Shown piece by piece: positions 8,785 through 19,199 of a stretch of 36,239 bases of DNA. The notes beneath the pieces were generated by a model that saw only the letters and a list, made by a program, of their open reading frames with translations, made no database searches and was not told where the DNA came from. Numbering within the stretch: the first letter of the stretch is position 1; each line of letters opens with the position of its first letter. Made by a program: the position numbers and the translations under genes. This DNA is from Syntrophobacterales bacterium (GTDB lineage: Bacteria; Desulfobacterota; Syntrophia; Syntrophales; UBA2210): assembly GCA_021163105.1 (NCBI GenBank), contig JAGGXJ010000128.1, positions 1 through 36,239 on the forward strand. Reading direction: 5' to 3'.

Positions 8785-11709
8785 TTAAAGCACCTTTAAG
8801 ATGTTCAGCGGTGGCAGTTTACTGCTGGCGGCTTCTGCAATAGCATTCTCTGACCCAAGCACTTTCACCAATCCGTTTTTTACTACCTCGTCTATCACAC
8901 CCGCAAACTTTCTGAAATCCTGAGCTGTTGTAGACAGAATTTCATCTCGCACACGCTGGATATCTTCCTCGGTATTACCGGTCAGATAATGAACCATTGA
9001 GGTATATCCTCTGGCATCAGGGAACATATATGCATCCATATCCCCTATGGCGCCGATAATTCCCTTTGCCAATTCGTCATCGCCCAGATCACAATCACGC
9101 AGGAATCCGGCTGTTTCGTCAAACGCCTCGAGGGTTTTTAGAAGATTTGGATCGCGGTACGACAGAAAGGTCAATACGCCGGAAAATTTATCAAAATTAC
9201 AAAACGCTCCGTAAGCGCCTCCACGCACGCGGATGCGATCCCACAGCCAGGAAGTTCTGAGATAGCGGGTAATAACTCTGATAGAACCGTGATATGTATA
9301 TCCGGAGCTGTAAATATTCGCTCCCTTTCCTACATAGTTTATCTGAGAAGGAACGACAAATCCCTCATACTCTGGTAGCTTCATGTCCGCCAGAAGATCT
9401 TCGGAAATGCCTGCCTCCGTGCCGCCCGCCGGTATTTTGCCTGCAAAGCCGGCAAGATGGGGTCTTACCTTTTTCCATCCTGTTTTATCAACGGTAACAT
9501 TGAATAACAGGTTCTCATGTCTGACAAGGATATGCCTCATCTCTTCGAGTATAGAGTGAACGGAAGACCAGTCATTATCTATTCTGCCGACAAGCTCACG
9601 CAGGAAGAAGAGATAGCTTACTCCGTTTAACTGTTCCGCCAGCCAGCCAGCTTCGCTGAAATGTGCCTTCAGACGCAGATTCACCGTCTGATGTCCGCCG
9701 GGTATCAACTGTTGCTCCTGCCTGGACTTTTCCTCCAGGACCATTTGTTTCAGACGCTCCCTGTTGTCCAGTCTGACATCCATAAGAAGATCCCTGATAA
9801 TATCGAAAAGATCCCCCACCTGTGGGAGCATGACCTTTCCGCAGAGAAAAAGCCTGGCCTCGGCCTCTTTTGTGTCCTTAGTCCCTGATATAAGCAGTGA
9901 TGGATGAATTCCCCCTGTCTTCCGGTCAATTCTACGGGAAATCTCAACATAATCTTCCTTTTTTGTACCCATTTCAAGAAGTGTTCTGCTGAACAGGGGA
10001 ATATACTGGATATATTTCCGGGGTAATGAGCGCAGATTCAGACCTGTTTCAACATACACGATACCGTTTGTGGATATGTCATGATACAAAACCGTGGCAC
10101 CCTTTTCATCCAGAACAGCGAGAGGTATTGTCCTGTTTTTCTTCTCCAGATCGGAAAGCTTCAGGTTTGGTATGGTTGCAAGGGCTTCAGGTGAGTCCGG
10201 AGCTTCCTGGATTTTTTTGAGCCGGTTTGCGGTTTTAAAGATATTTTCCAATTCCTTCGGGCTGGCAGATTCGCGCACATTATCGAGCCTCTGCCTCTCG
10301 GCCGTATCCATCTCATCCTTTAAACTCGCGTCCGGTTCCATAACAACAGTTGTGCGGTGTGGATTATCCAGGAAATATTTCCTTATCATATCTGCAAAGA
10401 ATGATTTCTCCGAAGCGATACGCGATTTAATCTCCGACATAAGGGATTCAAAAGGGAGTAACGTAAGGGGATCGCCATCATACAGCCAGGTCGTCATCGC
10501 CCGCAGCATCAGCACCAGTCCGCGGGGGTAACTGCCTGTATTGTTCTCACGCAGGCCGAATTCTATGATATTAACAGCCGCTTCCACTGCCTCAGGTTCA
10601 ATTCCATCGGCTGACAATTCTTCAAGGGTTTTTAATATCAGTGTTTCAATAACATCCGCTTTTCCATCATCAAATCCCTTCAATCCCACAGAGAAAAACA
10701 GCTGTTGCAATTCACCTTCCAAACCGCCTCCTGTAACATCCTCCCCAAGGCCGGATTCAATAAGCGCTTTGCGCAGGGGTGAACCCGGCGTACCTAAAAG
10801 GATATATCCAAGGATATGGAGCGCCATGTTTGTGACGGCATCTTTTGTCTCGCTAAACATCCAGTTTATCGTCATCATATTCCTGGATGAATCATCCTCT
10901 GCGGCAAAGGAACGCACGACCCGTCCGGGACCGTCAAATCGCGGCTGGAGATGTACCGCTGAATCTATTTCTATCTTTTCAAAGTCTTTCAGATAAGCAT
11001 CTACAAGGCGCAATCTTTCTTCCGGGTCATCATCACCGGAAAAGAAGATGCGCGCATTGGAAGGATGATAATATCTCCGGTGAAAATCCCTGAACTGTTC
11101 ATAGGTCAGATCGGGGATAACAGCGGGGTCTCCCCCGGAATCCAGCCCGTATGTCGTATCGGGAAACAGTGACTGCTGTGAATATTCGGCTAAAAGCCTG
11201 TCCGGAGATGAATTAGCGCCCTTCATCTCATTAAAAACCACGCCCCTGTACACAAGAGGCCCATCCAGTGCCTCCATTTCGTAGTGCCACCCTTCCTGCT
11301 GAAATATCTCTGGCGTGATACGCGGGTAGAAGACTGCGTCAAGATAAACATCTATCAAATTATAAAAATCCCGGGTGTTCTGACTTGCCACAGGGTAACA
11401 GGTCCTATCCGGATAGGTGAAGGCATTCAGAAAAGTCTGCAAAGATCCCTTTAATATTTCCACAAAGGGTTCCTTCACCGGATACTTGCGGGAACCGCAG
11501 AGGACGGAATGCTCCAGAATATGGGCTACGCCTGTTGAGTCGCGAGGCGGCGTCCGGAAAGTGATCCCGAACACCTTGTTCTCGTCATCATTTATTATCG
11601 ATAAAAGTTCGGCGCCTGTTTGAACATGTCTGTAAACCCTTGCATTTGTTTTCAGCTCATCGATATATTGTTCCCGTAAAAGCTTAAAACCATAAGAAAC
11701 TTTTGTCAT
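8785..11709 (-). CDS. M16C-family metallopeptidase (presequence protease/PreP-like)
   Basis: 974 aa; inverted zinc motif HILEHSVLCGSRKYPVKEPF and RGVVFNEMKGANSSPD, typical of M16C peptidases. Confidence 0.9.
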   Translation of the reverse strand: MTKVSYGFKLLREQYIDELKTNARVYRHVQTGAELLSIINDDENKVFGITFRTPPRDSTGVAHILEHSVLCGSRKYPVKEPFVEILKGSLQTFLNAFTYPDRTCYPVASQNTRDFYNLIDVYLDAVFYPRITPEIFQQEGWHYEMEALDGPLVYRGVVFNEMKGANSSPDRLLAEYSQQSLFPDTTYGLDSGGDPAVIPDLTYEQFRDFHRRYYHPSNARIFFSGDDDPEERLRLVDAYLKDFEKIEIDSAVHLQPRFDGPGRVVRSFAAEDDSSRNMMTINWMFSETKDAVTNMALHILGYILLGTPGSPLRKALIESGLGEDVTGGGLEGELQQLFFSVGLKGFDDGKADVIETLILKTLEELSADGIEPEAVEAAVNIIEFGLRENNTGSYPRGLVLMLRAMTTWLYDGDPLTLLPFESLMSEIKSRIASEKSFFADMIRKYFLDNPHRTTVVMEPDASLKDEMDTAERQRLDNVRESASPKELENIFKTANRLKKIQEAPDSPEALATIPNLKLSDLEKKNRTIPLAVLDEKGATVLYHDISTNGIVYVETGLNLRSLPRKYIQYIPLFSRTLLEMGTKKEDYVEISRRIDRKTGGIHPSLLISGTKDTKEAEARLFLCGKVMLPQVGDLFDIIRDLLMDVRLDNRERLKQMVLEEKSRQEQQLIPGGHQTVNLRLKAHFSEAGWLAEQLNGVSYLFFLRELVGRIDNDWSSVHSILEEMRHILVRHENLLFNVTVDKTGWKKVRPHLAGFAGKIPAGGTEAGISEDLLADMKLPEYEGFVVPSQINYVGKGANIYSSGYTYHGSIRVITRYLRTSWLWDRIRVRGGAYGAFCNFDKFSGVLTFLSYRDPNLLKTLEAFDETAGFLRDCDLGDDELAKGIIGAIGDMDAYMFPDARGYTSMVHYLTGNTEEDIQRVRDEILSTTAQDFRKFAGVIDEVVKNGLVKVLGSENAIAEAASSKLPPLNILKVL

Positions 11710-11914
11710 TTATTCCTCCATTTTTTTATTAGTCAAGTTCAAATTTAATGGTTTTATAAAAAGTCGATGGAAACCAGCCATCTTTTGGTTATCGTAAAAC
11801 AACTAAAAGAAATATAATAGCGAGGGTTGTTCTCTTCAAATCCAGAGAAGGGGATAAATAAATCCCGTCTCTATCTATTCTGTCTGTAGGGAAATCCAGC
11901 TTCCTGGAGAATCA

Positions 11915-12898
11915 TCACTTATCATCCAGAAAAAAAAGCAGCTTTTCTGCAGCGGCGGTTGGTGTGATTGTCCCTTCTTCCACCTCTTTCTCAATTTTCG
12001 GTACTATCTTTTTGGCATAAGGATTTTTGTAAAACCACTCGACGAGACCTTCTTTTACCAGAAACCACATCCAGTCAAGGGTCTGCTTTTCACGCTTCAT
12101 CTCCAGCTCTCCGGTAGACGACAGCTTTTTTCTGTGCTCCAGAACGGTATCCCATATCTCATGTATGCCGGTCAAATTCAAGGCACTGCATTTAAGAACA
12201 GGCGGAGACCAGTTGGGGGAAAGGGGGATTGAAAAATGGAGGGCTGCTTCGCACTGCTTTCTTGCAAAATCCGCTCTTTGAATATTATCGCCGTCCGCCT
12301 TGTTGATAGCAATGGCATCAACAAGTTCCAAAACGCCCTTTTTCATTCCCTGAAGCTCATCTCCTGCCCCGGATATCATCAGCATCAGGAAGAAATCAAC
12401 CATGGAAGCCACCGCCACCTCGGATTGACCGGAGCCCAGCGTTTCAACAATCACCACATCAAAGCCGGCTGCCTCACAGACGAGCATTGTTTCCCTGGTC
12501 TTGCTTGCAACGCCCCCTAAAGTGCCTCCTGAGGGAGAAGGCCGGATAAAGGCATTTTTCTCAACAGAGAGTTTTTCCATGCGGGTCTTGTCCGCCAGAA
12601 TACTTCCCCCGCTCCTTATGCTGCTCGGATCAACAGCAAGGACAGCCACGCTGTATCCCTTTTTCACCAGCAGCATGCCGAGTGCCTCTATGAAAGTGCT
12701 CTTTCCGGCGCCAGGCACCCCCGTTATCCCGAGACGTATTGCCTTTTCTGTATGAGGGAGCAGTTGATCGACAACAAGCCGCGCAGCCTTCTTGTGAGCA
12801 GGGAGTGCGCTTTCAATCAGAGTAATGGTCTTGGAGATCATACGCCTGTCATGCCTCAGCACACCTTCTATATAAGGCTGGATATCGCTTGATATCAT
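11915..12898 (-). CDS. meaB: Methylmalonyl-CoA mutase-associated GTPase MeaB
   Basis: P-loop [54 protein letters not shown]. Start overlaps the mutase stop (ATGA). Confidence 0.93.
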   Translation of the reverse strand: MISSDIQPYIEGVLRHDRRMISKTITLIESALPAHKKAARLVVDQLLPHTEKAIRLGITGVPGAGKSTFIEALGMLLVKKGYSVAVLAVDPSSIRSGGSILADKTRMEKLSVEKNAFIRPSPSGGTLGGVASKTRETMLVCEAAGFDVVIVETLGSGQSEVAVASMVDFFLMLMISGAGDELQGMKKGVLELVDAIAINKADGDNIQRADFARKQCEAALHFSIPLSPNWSPPVLKCSALNLTGIHEIWDTVLEHRKKLSSTGELEMKREKQTLDWMWFLVKEGLVEWFYKNPYAKKIVPKIEKEVEEGTITPTAAAEKLLFFLDDK

Positions 12899-15024
12899 GT
12901 TCTCTGCTCCAGGATGTTGAGAGTCTTGTTTGCGGAATCCAGAATTGGTGTCCCTGGACCAAATACTGCCGCCACACCCGCACCATAGAGAAAGTCATAA
13001 TCGCTGTGGGGAATTACTCCACCTGCAACGACCTTGATATCTTCGCCACCCTCTTCCGTGAGGCTTTCTAAAAGCTGAGGGATAAGGGTCTTGTGACCGG
13101 CAGCCAGACTTGAGACACCGATGACATGAACATCGTTTTCTACAGCCATTCTGGCCGCTTCCCCGGGAGTCTGGAACATGGGACCGATATCCACGTCAAA
13201 CCCAAGATCCGCATAAGCTGTAGCGATCACCTTGCTTCCCCGGTCATGACCATCCTGACCCATCTTAACAACAAGTATCCGTGGCCGTCTGCCCTCTTTC
13301 TTCATAAAATCACTTGTTCTCTTTTTTACGGCGTTAAATATTTCACTGTCCATGTACTCAGAGGCGTAGGCTCCGGATATACACTGGGTTGTTGCCGTAT
13401 AGCGTCCGAAGACTTTCTCCATGGCGTTTGAAATTTCTCCAACCGTTGCTCTGGCCCGCGTGGCGGATATTGTCACTTCCAGAAGGTTTCCCCCGGATTC
13501 GGCACAGTTTGTTACGGCCTCCAGGGCCTTCCGCACGGTGGCAGAATTTCGTTTTGCCTTCAGATCCTTTAATCTCGCAACCTGCTCGTCCCGAACAGTC
13601 TCCGACACTTCACGAATATCATCAAGAGGTTCTTCCTCTATCTGATATTTGTTTACACCCACGATCACATCCAGCCCCTGGTCTATCCGGGCCTGCTTTC
13701 TGGCTGCCGATTCCTCTATTCGCATCTTTGGCATTCCGGTTTCGATGGCCCTGGCCATGCCGCCCAACTCCTCGATCTCATCAATAATCTTTCTCGCCTC
13801 CCGGATGATCCCATCTGTCAGGGCCTCGACATAATAGGAGCCGCCCAGTGGATCAATAGCGTGACAAATCTGGGATTCTTCCTTGACAATTATCTGAGTG
13901 TTCCTCGCGATCCTGGCGGAAAAATTCGAGGGTGTGGCCACAGCCTCATCGAATGAATTGGTATGGAGAGACTGTGTTCCGCCCAAAACCGCGGCCATGC
14001 ATTCAATGGTGGTGCGTATAATATTGTTATATGGATCCTGCTCGGTCAGACTCCAGCCGGATGTCTGGCAGTGGGTTCTGAGCATGGCGGATTTTGGGTT
14101 TTGAGGGTTGAACTTGCCAATTAATTCATGCCAGAGAAAACGGGCGGCCCTCAGCATGGCAATCTCCATAAAGAAATTCATCCCGATCCCGAAAAAAAAT
14201 GAGAGTCGTGGCGCAAACGCGTCTATGTCAAGCCCCGCGTCAATGGCCGCTTTCACGTACTGCACCCCGTCGGCCAGAGTAAATGCGGTTTGAAGCACGG
14301 AGTTTGCTCCGGCCTCCATCATATGGTAACCGCTGATACTAACGGTATTGTACATGGGCATATTCTTCGAACAGTACCCGATAATATCCGAAACAATTCT
14401 CATGGAAGGGCCGGGAGGATATATGTATGTATTTCTCGTGAGATACTCTTTGAGGATGTCGTTCTGTATGGTCCCCGAAAGCTTATCCTGAGCAACTCCC
14501 TGCTCTTCCGCGGCAACGATATACCCGGCCAGACAGGGAAGAACGGCGCCATTCATGGTCATGGAAACCGACATCTTGTCCAGCGGGATCTGATCGAAAA
14601 GAACTTTCATGTCCTCCACGGAATCTATTGCAACGCCCGCCTTTCCGATATCACCGATTACCCTGGGATGATCAGAGTCATAGCCCCTGTGAGTTGCAAG
14701 GTCAAAGGCCACGGAAAGGCCCTTTTGACCGGCGGCGAGATTTCTTCTGTAAAATTTATTTGAATCTTTTGCCGTGGAAAAACCGGCATACTGACGGATG
14801 GTCCATGGTCTCTGGGCATACATGGTGGCCTGAGGGCCCCTGATATAGGGAGCAAGTCCGGGAAGGGTGTTGACAAACTCCAAACCTTCAAGATCTTCGG
14901 CTGTGTACAGGGGTTTTACCTGGATTCCCTCCGGGGTTACCCAGTTCAGGGATTCAAGCGGGTTCCCGTTTAAGCTCTTTTCTGCGAGTTTTCTCCATTT
15001 TTCTGCATCCGGATGCTCTGCCAT
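12895..15024 (-). CDS. Methylmalonyl-CoA mutase, large subunit with C-terminal B12-binding domain
   Basis: 709 aa; [24 protein letters not shown]12-binding motif [29 protein letters not shown]. Confidence 0.95.
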   Translation of the reverse strand: MAEHPDAEKWRKLAEKSLNGNPLESLNWVTPEGIQVKPLYTAEDLEGLEFVNTLPGLAPYIRGPQATMYAQRPWTIRQYAGFSTAKDSNKFYRRNLAAGQKGLSVAFDLATHRGYDSDHPRVIGDIGKAGVAIDSVEDMKVLFDQIPLDKMSVSMTMNGAVLPCLAGYIVAAEEQGVAQDKLSGTIQNDILKEYLTRNTYIYPPGPSMRIVSDIIGYCSKNMPMYNTVSISGYHMMEAGANSVLQTAFTLADGVQYVKAAIDAGLDIDAFAPRLSFFFGIGMNFFMEIAMLRAARFLWHELIGKFNPQNPKSAMLRTHCQTSGWSLTEQDPYNNIIRTTIECMAAVLGGTQSLHTNSFDEAVATPSNFSARIARNTQIIVKEESQICHAIDPLGGSYYVEALTDGIIREARKIIDEIEELGGMARAIETGMPKMRIEESAARKQARIDQGLDVIVGVNKYQIEEEPLDDIREVSETVRDEQVARLKDLKAKRNSATVRKALEAVTNCAESGGNLLEVTISATRARATVGEISNAMEKVFGRYTATTQCISGAYASEYMDSEIFNAVKKRTSDFMKKEGRRPRILVVKMGQDGHDRGSKVIATAYADLGFDVDIGPMFQTPGEAARMAVENDVHVIGVSSLAAGHKTLIPQLLESLTEEGGEDIKVVAGGVIPHSDYDFLYGAGVAAVFGPGTPILDSANKTLNILEQRT

Positions 15025-15078
15025 GATATTATTCCTCCTAACCCGGACAAACCGGGATCAAACAACATATGATATTTC

Positions 15079-15156
15079 ATCACGAAAGCACGAAAAACAG
15101 GATTTGATTTTGTGCCTTCCTTTTTTTTGTGATCGTTCTTAATTCTTTTGCCATTT
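15079..15156. repeat. Dispersed intergenic repeat, copy 1 (ATCACGAAAGCACGAA ... AATTCTTTTGCCATTT)
   Basis: Shares ATCACGAAAGCACGAA and AATTCTTTTGCCATTT with 33545..33604. Confidence 0.5.
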
Positions 15157-15159
15157 GTG

Positions 15160-15182
15160 CCTGTCTGCGTGCAACAGACAGG
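15160..15182. repeat. Small palindrome CCTGTCTG-CGTGCAA-CAGACAGG
   Basis: 8-bp perfect inverted repeat followed by GCAGGCAGG. Confidence 0.5.
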
Positions 15183-15254
15183 CAGGCAGGTATAAACGTT
15201 ACAGATAGAGGACTAATAAATATTACTGATTATAACGTATAGATTTGCCTGATA

Positions 15255-16184
15255 CTATTTCTTATCCGTTTCCCTTCTCAGATAATCCTCCATTCCCTTG
15301 ATACTGTTAAAGGCAAAAAATTTTTCCCTGTTTTGCACATCCTCGGGGAGGGAATGATAATAAAACATGCCTTCATCGTTTTGTAGTATTTCATCAAAGA
15401 TATCCTTGCAGGGCAATTCATTGCCCGGACAATAATGCTTTTTTACGCTGGCGAGCCAGGTATCTGCCTGGCTGAAGGCGGCATTAAATACGTTCTCTGG
15501 ATCATGTCTGCATCCGTAGTGGGCAAAACATATATGGGAAACATCAAGAGAAGCAAGCTTTTTCAGGGAATTTCTGTAAGCCTCATACTTAAATACGGAA
15601 GGCGTTGCTATTCTGAGATAAAATCTGTTTTTCAATGGATAACTCACCCCTGCAGCCTCTCCGGTAAAAAGAATATCACCGGCACGATAGCAGAGGTGAT
15701 GGGGTGTATGCCCGGGTGTTTTGAGCGCACCTATTACGATTTCTCCAGCCTCGATAGAGTTTCTGTATCCAATATTCTTTACAGAAACAGGAACGATCTC
15801 CCCGTACATTTCTGCAAGCTTGCCCAGTGTTCTTCTGGATTCTTTCCACAGTTTTGCAGGATTGATCATATGACGAATCCCGTCAGGATGACAGATGACT
15901 TGCGCGTCCGGGTAGTGCTTCAGCAACAATCCGGCACCGCCTGCGTGGTCAATATGGATATGAGTCAGGAGAATGTAATCTATCTTCTTGACCCCACACG
16001 TTGTCAGGGCATTCAGAAGGATGGGAATAGAAGATCGGGGGCCGGGATCTATAACGACCGTACAATTACCGTTAATAAATATCCAGCTGCTGATAAAATT
16101 CCGGAATCCCTCTACTGGTTGATCCAGATCCACCAGGTAGAGATTCTCCATGGTTCGATGAACTATGTCATGTGTAATGTGCAT
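15255..16184 (-). CDS. MBL-fold metallo-hydrolase
   Basis: ORF 15255..16313 overlaps prpE; the internal ATG at 16184 (MHITHDIVHRTMENLYLVDL) removes the overlap. Motif LLTHIHIDHAGG, TPGHTPHH. Confidence 0.78.
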   Translation of the reverse strand: MHITHDIVHRTMENLYLVDLDQPVEGFRNFISSWIFINGNCTVVIDPGPRSSIPILLNALTTCGVKKIDYILLTHIHIDHAGGAGLLLKHYPDAQVICHPDGIRHMINPAKLWKESRRTLGKLAEMYGEIVPVSVKNIGYRNSIEAGEIVIGALKTPGHTPHHLCYRAGDILFTGEAAGVSYPLKNRFYLRIATPSVFKYEAYRNSLKKLASLDVSHICFAHYGCRHDPENVFNAAFSQADTWLASVKKHYCPGNELPCKDIFDEILQNDEGMFYYHSLPEDVQNREKFFAFNSIKGMEDYLRRETDKK

Positions 16185-16218
16185 GGGAAAACATTCCTGA
16201 TAATTATTAACTTTGAAT

Positions 16219-18111
16219 CTACTCCCCGCAACCCATCTCCTCCGCTGCTCTGGTAATATCGTCAAGTACCGATGCATCTTCGATGGTTGAAGGAATTGAA
16301 TAGTTTTCTCCATCTACTATCTTGCGCATGGTTCCTCTTAAAATTTTTCCTGAACGGGTCTTTGGCAGGGCATCTACAAACGCACATTTTCTGAAACAGG
16401 CAATGGCCCCGAGATCAGAGCGAACCATTTGCACCAGTTCCTCTGCCATTTTATCCTGATCGCGATTCACGCCGGCCTTTAAAACAGCAAAGCCGACAGG
16501 CACCTGACCTTTAAGCTGGTCGTTTGCTCCAAGAACGGCACACTCCGCCACATCTCTGTGCCTGGCAATAATTTCTTCCATGGCGCCGGTGGAGAGCCTG
16601 TGGCCTGCCACATTAATGACATCATCCACGCGACCCATGATAAAAAGATAATCGTCTTCGTCTATATAGCCGCCATCGCCTGTAACATAAAAGCCGGGTA
16701 TTTCCGTAACATACTCAAGAAAACGCTTGTCATCGTTCCATAGTGTAGGCAGGCATCCGGGAGGAAGGGGAAGCTTGATAACCACGTATCCTTCCTGTCC
16801 GCGCGGAAGCTCATTGCCCTCGGCATCCACAATCTGTACATTGTAACCTGGGATAGCCTTGGTGGGAGATCCCGCTTTAACGGGAAACGGTTCGAGCCCC
16901 ATACAGTTGCCGGCAATACCCCACCCGGTTTCCGTCTGCCACCAGTGATCGATAACGGGTATGCCCAGTAAACTGCTTGCCCAGTCATACGTATCGGGAT
17001 CAAGCCTTTCACCTGCCAGAAAAAGATATTTCAGCGATTTGATATTATATTTCTTTAGATAAACGCCTTCAAAATCTTCTTTCTTGATTGCCCGAAATGC
17101 CGTCGGCGCCGTAAAGAGAACAGAGACACCATGCTCGGAAATGACCCGCCAGAAGGCGCCCGGATCCGGTGTTCCAACAGGTTTCCCCTCATAAAGAACG
17201 GTTGTGCATCCCGTTAGCAGGGGCGCGTAGACGATATATGAATGACCGACAACCCAGCCGACATCCGATGCCGCCCAGTAAACTTCACCCGGTTTTATAT
17301 CGTAGAGATATTTCATGGACCATTTCAGGGCAACGGCATACCCCCCATTATCCCGCATGACCCCCTTTGGTTTTCCTGTTGTTCCGGATGTGTAGAGGAT
17401 ATAAAGCGGATCCGTCGCGGATACTGTGACGCAATCTGCGGGATGTGCCTTTTTTATTTCTTTTTCCCAGTCAAAATCACGGTTCGGAACCAGCGAAGAT
17501 TCAGCCTGTGGTCGCTGGAATATTATGCATTTTTCCGGCTTATGATCGGCAATCTGAATTGCCTCATCCAGAAGCGGCTTATAGGGAATAACCTTTTTCC
17601 CTTCAATGCCGCACGACGCTGAAACAATAAGCTTGGGTTTGGCATCATCGATGCGGATGGCCAGCTCATTCGGAGCAAATCCGCCGAATACAACCGAATG
17701 AACGGCGCCGAGTCTTGCGCAGGCAAGCATCGCAACCACCGCCTCCGGAATCATCGGCATATAAATAATTACGGTGTCTCCCTTTGTGACACCAAAACCG
17801 CTCAGCACACCGGCAAACCTTGATACCTTTTCCAGAAGTTCTCTATAGCTGATTTTCCTTATAGTTTTTGTCACCGGACTGTCATAGATAACTGCCGTTT
17901 GATCACCCCGGCCATTTTCGACATGATAATCCAGAGCATTATAGCAGGTGTTAAGCTCTCCTCCCGTAAACCATCGATAAAAAGGTTTACGGCTGTCATC
18001 CAGAACCCTGTCCCACTTCTTTACCCACTGAACTTTCTCCGCCGCCATCCCCCAGAAAATCTCCGGGTCATTAATGGATTGTTCATAAAACCCTGAATAC
18101 CTGTCTGACAT
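16219..18111 (-). CDS. prpE: Propionate--CoA ligase (AMP-forming acyl-CoA synthetase)
   Basis: 630 aa; YTSGTTGKPKGVMRDNGGYAVALKWSMKYLYDIKPGEVYWAASDVGWVVGHSYIVYAPLL; PKTRSGKILRGTMRKI. Confidence 0.88.
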   Translation of the reverse strand: MSDRYSGFYEQSINDPEIFWGMAAEKVQWVKKWDRVLDDSRKPFYRWFTGGELNTCYNALDYHVENGRGDQTAVIYDSPVTKTIRKISYRELLEKVSRFAGVLSGFGVTKGDTVIIYMPMIPEAVVAMLACARLGAVHSVVFGGFAPNELAIRIDDAKPKLIVSASCGIEGKKVIPYKPLLDEAIQIADHKPEKCIIFQRPQAESSLVPNRDFDWEKEIKKAHPADCVTVSATDPLYILYTSGTTGKPKGVMRDNGGYAVALKWSMKYLYDIKPGEVYWAASDVGWVVGHSYIVYAPLLTGCTTVLYEGKPVGTPDPGAFWRVISEHGVSVLFTAPTAFRAIKKEDFEGVYLKKYNIKSLKYLFLAGERLDPDTYDWASSLLGIPVIDHWWQTETGWGIAGNCMGLEPFPVKAGSPTKAIPGYNVQIVDAEGNELPRGQEGYVVIKLPLPPGCLPTLWNDDKRFLEYVTEIPGFYVTGDGGYIDEDDYLFIMGRVDDVINVAGHRLSTGAMEEIIARHRDVAECAVLGANDQLKGQVPVGFAVLKAGVNRDQDKMAEELVQMVRSDLGAIACFRKCAFVDALPKTRSGKILRGTMRKIVDGENYSIPSTIEDASVLDDITRAAEEMGCGE

Positions 18112-18255
18112 AAACTGATTACCTCCTGCCTGATTTTTTACGCCCTAAAACTGAGGGGAAGCGCTATTTACGGATGGAGCAATCTCGTTCAAGAACACGC
18201 GGGACACTGATATCAGTCACAGGGTCTGAAATGTTTTCCCCTGTTTTCTTAAGGC

Positions 18256-18660
18256 TCAGTCCCTCTGACACAATTCAAGGAGCACGCCTCCGGCAGCCCT
18301 GGGATGTATAAAAGCAATCTTTGTGCCACCCGCGCCGCGCCGGGGCGTTTCATCAATCAGTCCGACCCCTTTGTCCTTCAGTTCTTTAAGAGCAGCTTCA
18401 ATGTCATCAACTCTCAGCGCTATGTGTTGTATTCCCTCACCATTTTTAGATATATGCCTGGCGATCGGTCCATCCGGAACGGTCGATTCCAATATCTCAA
18501 TCTCGGATTCTCCAACCGGCAGGAAGGCGGTTCGTACCTTCTGCTCTGTCACCTCCTCGGTTCCAGCTAATTCCAGACCCAATATCTGTGTATAGAAATT
18601 TGCACTTTTATCCATATTGCTGGTCGCGATACCGATATGATCCACGCACAAAATCTTCAT
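18256..18660 (-). CDS. mce: Methylmalonyl-CoA epimerase
   Basis: Glyoxalase/VOC fold MKILCVDHIGIATSNMDKSANFYTQILGLE, GEGIQHIALRVDDIE. Start refined from 18723 to the ATG at 18660. Confidence 0.92.
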   Translation of the reverse strand: MKILCVDHIGIATSNMDKSANFYTQILGLELAGTEEVTEQKVRTAFLPVGESEIEILESTVPDGPIARHISKNGEGIQHIALRVDDIEAALKELKDKGVGLIDETPRRGAGGTKIAFIHPRAAGGVLLELCQRD

Positions 18661-18797
18661 ATAAAATCTCCTTAAAATAGAGTTGTCCCACGGGTCAAAC
18701 CACTTGATGCAACAAGCACTCATTCTACTTCCGTATTACTACCACAATGGATTTAACAGACAAAGCAATTTTTGTAATGAAAAAGGATATTTTTTGC

Positions 18798-18826
18798 TTG
18801 ACCTTACATAATGTATGGTAAGATAA
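18798..18826 (+). promoter_or_regulatory. Candidate promoter with embedded palindromic operator for the kor operon
   Basis: TTGACC-N17-AGATAA. The spacer carries TACATAATGTA and the flanking CTTAC...GTAAG inverted repeat (18803..18822). Confidence 0.45.
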
Positions 18827-18900
18827 CGATGTTGGAAGAGATAATGGAATAAACAAAAATAATAGTTGGCAAGACTTTTTAATTTGATAGAGAATACGTC

Positions 18901-19104
18901 ATGGATACGGAAACGGAAAATAGAAAATTGCCTGTTATCAAAAGAGACTGGTGCAAGGGTTGTGGAATTTGTGTTGAGTTTTGCCCACAGGATGCTTTGT
19001 CAATAGATGATATGGAAAAGGCCATACTTGAATATCCGGAAAAGTGTAATAGCTGTGGAATGTGCGAACTACGCTGCCCTGATCTTGCGATTGAGATGGA
19101 ATAG
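18901..19104 (+). CDS. korD: 2x[4Fe-4S] ferredoxin, 2-oxoacid:ferredoxin oxidoreductase delta subunit
   Basis: CKGCGICVEFCP and CNSCGMCELRCP motifs; first gene of the kor cluster. Confidence 0.88.
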   Translation: MDTETENRKLPVIKRDWCKGCGICVEFCPQDALSIDDMEKAILEYPEKCNSCGMCELRCPDLAIEME

Positions 19105-19199
19105 AAGATCCGGTTGATCTTTTTCTGATACCTGTATCCGGCTGAAAAGCAAGGCAAAGCTAAACCAGGCAACTGTTTAGTAAGGAGGCAATTTTCGAA

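Noticed and set aside
15025-15254. Possible cobalamin riboswitch upstream of or near the B12-dependent mutase
   Set aside because: No B12-box-like GCCACTG core or characteristic fold was recognised; the region instead carries dispersed repeats and is mostly upstream of the mutase ATG.
15435-16256. 273-aa plus-strand ORF
   Set aside because: Antisense to the second MBL-fold hydrolase; no family features.
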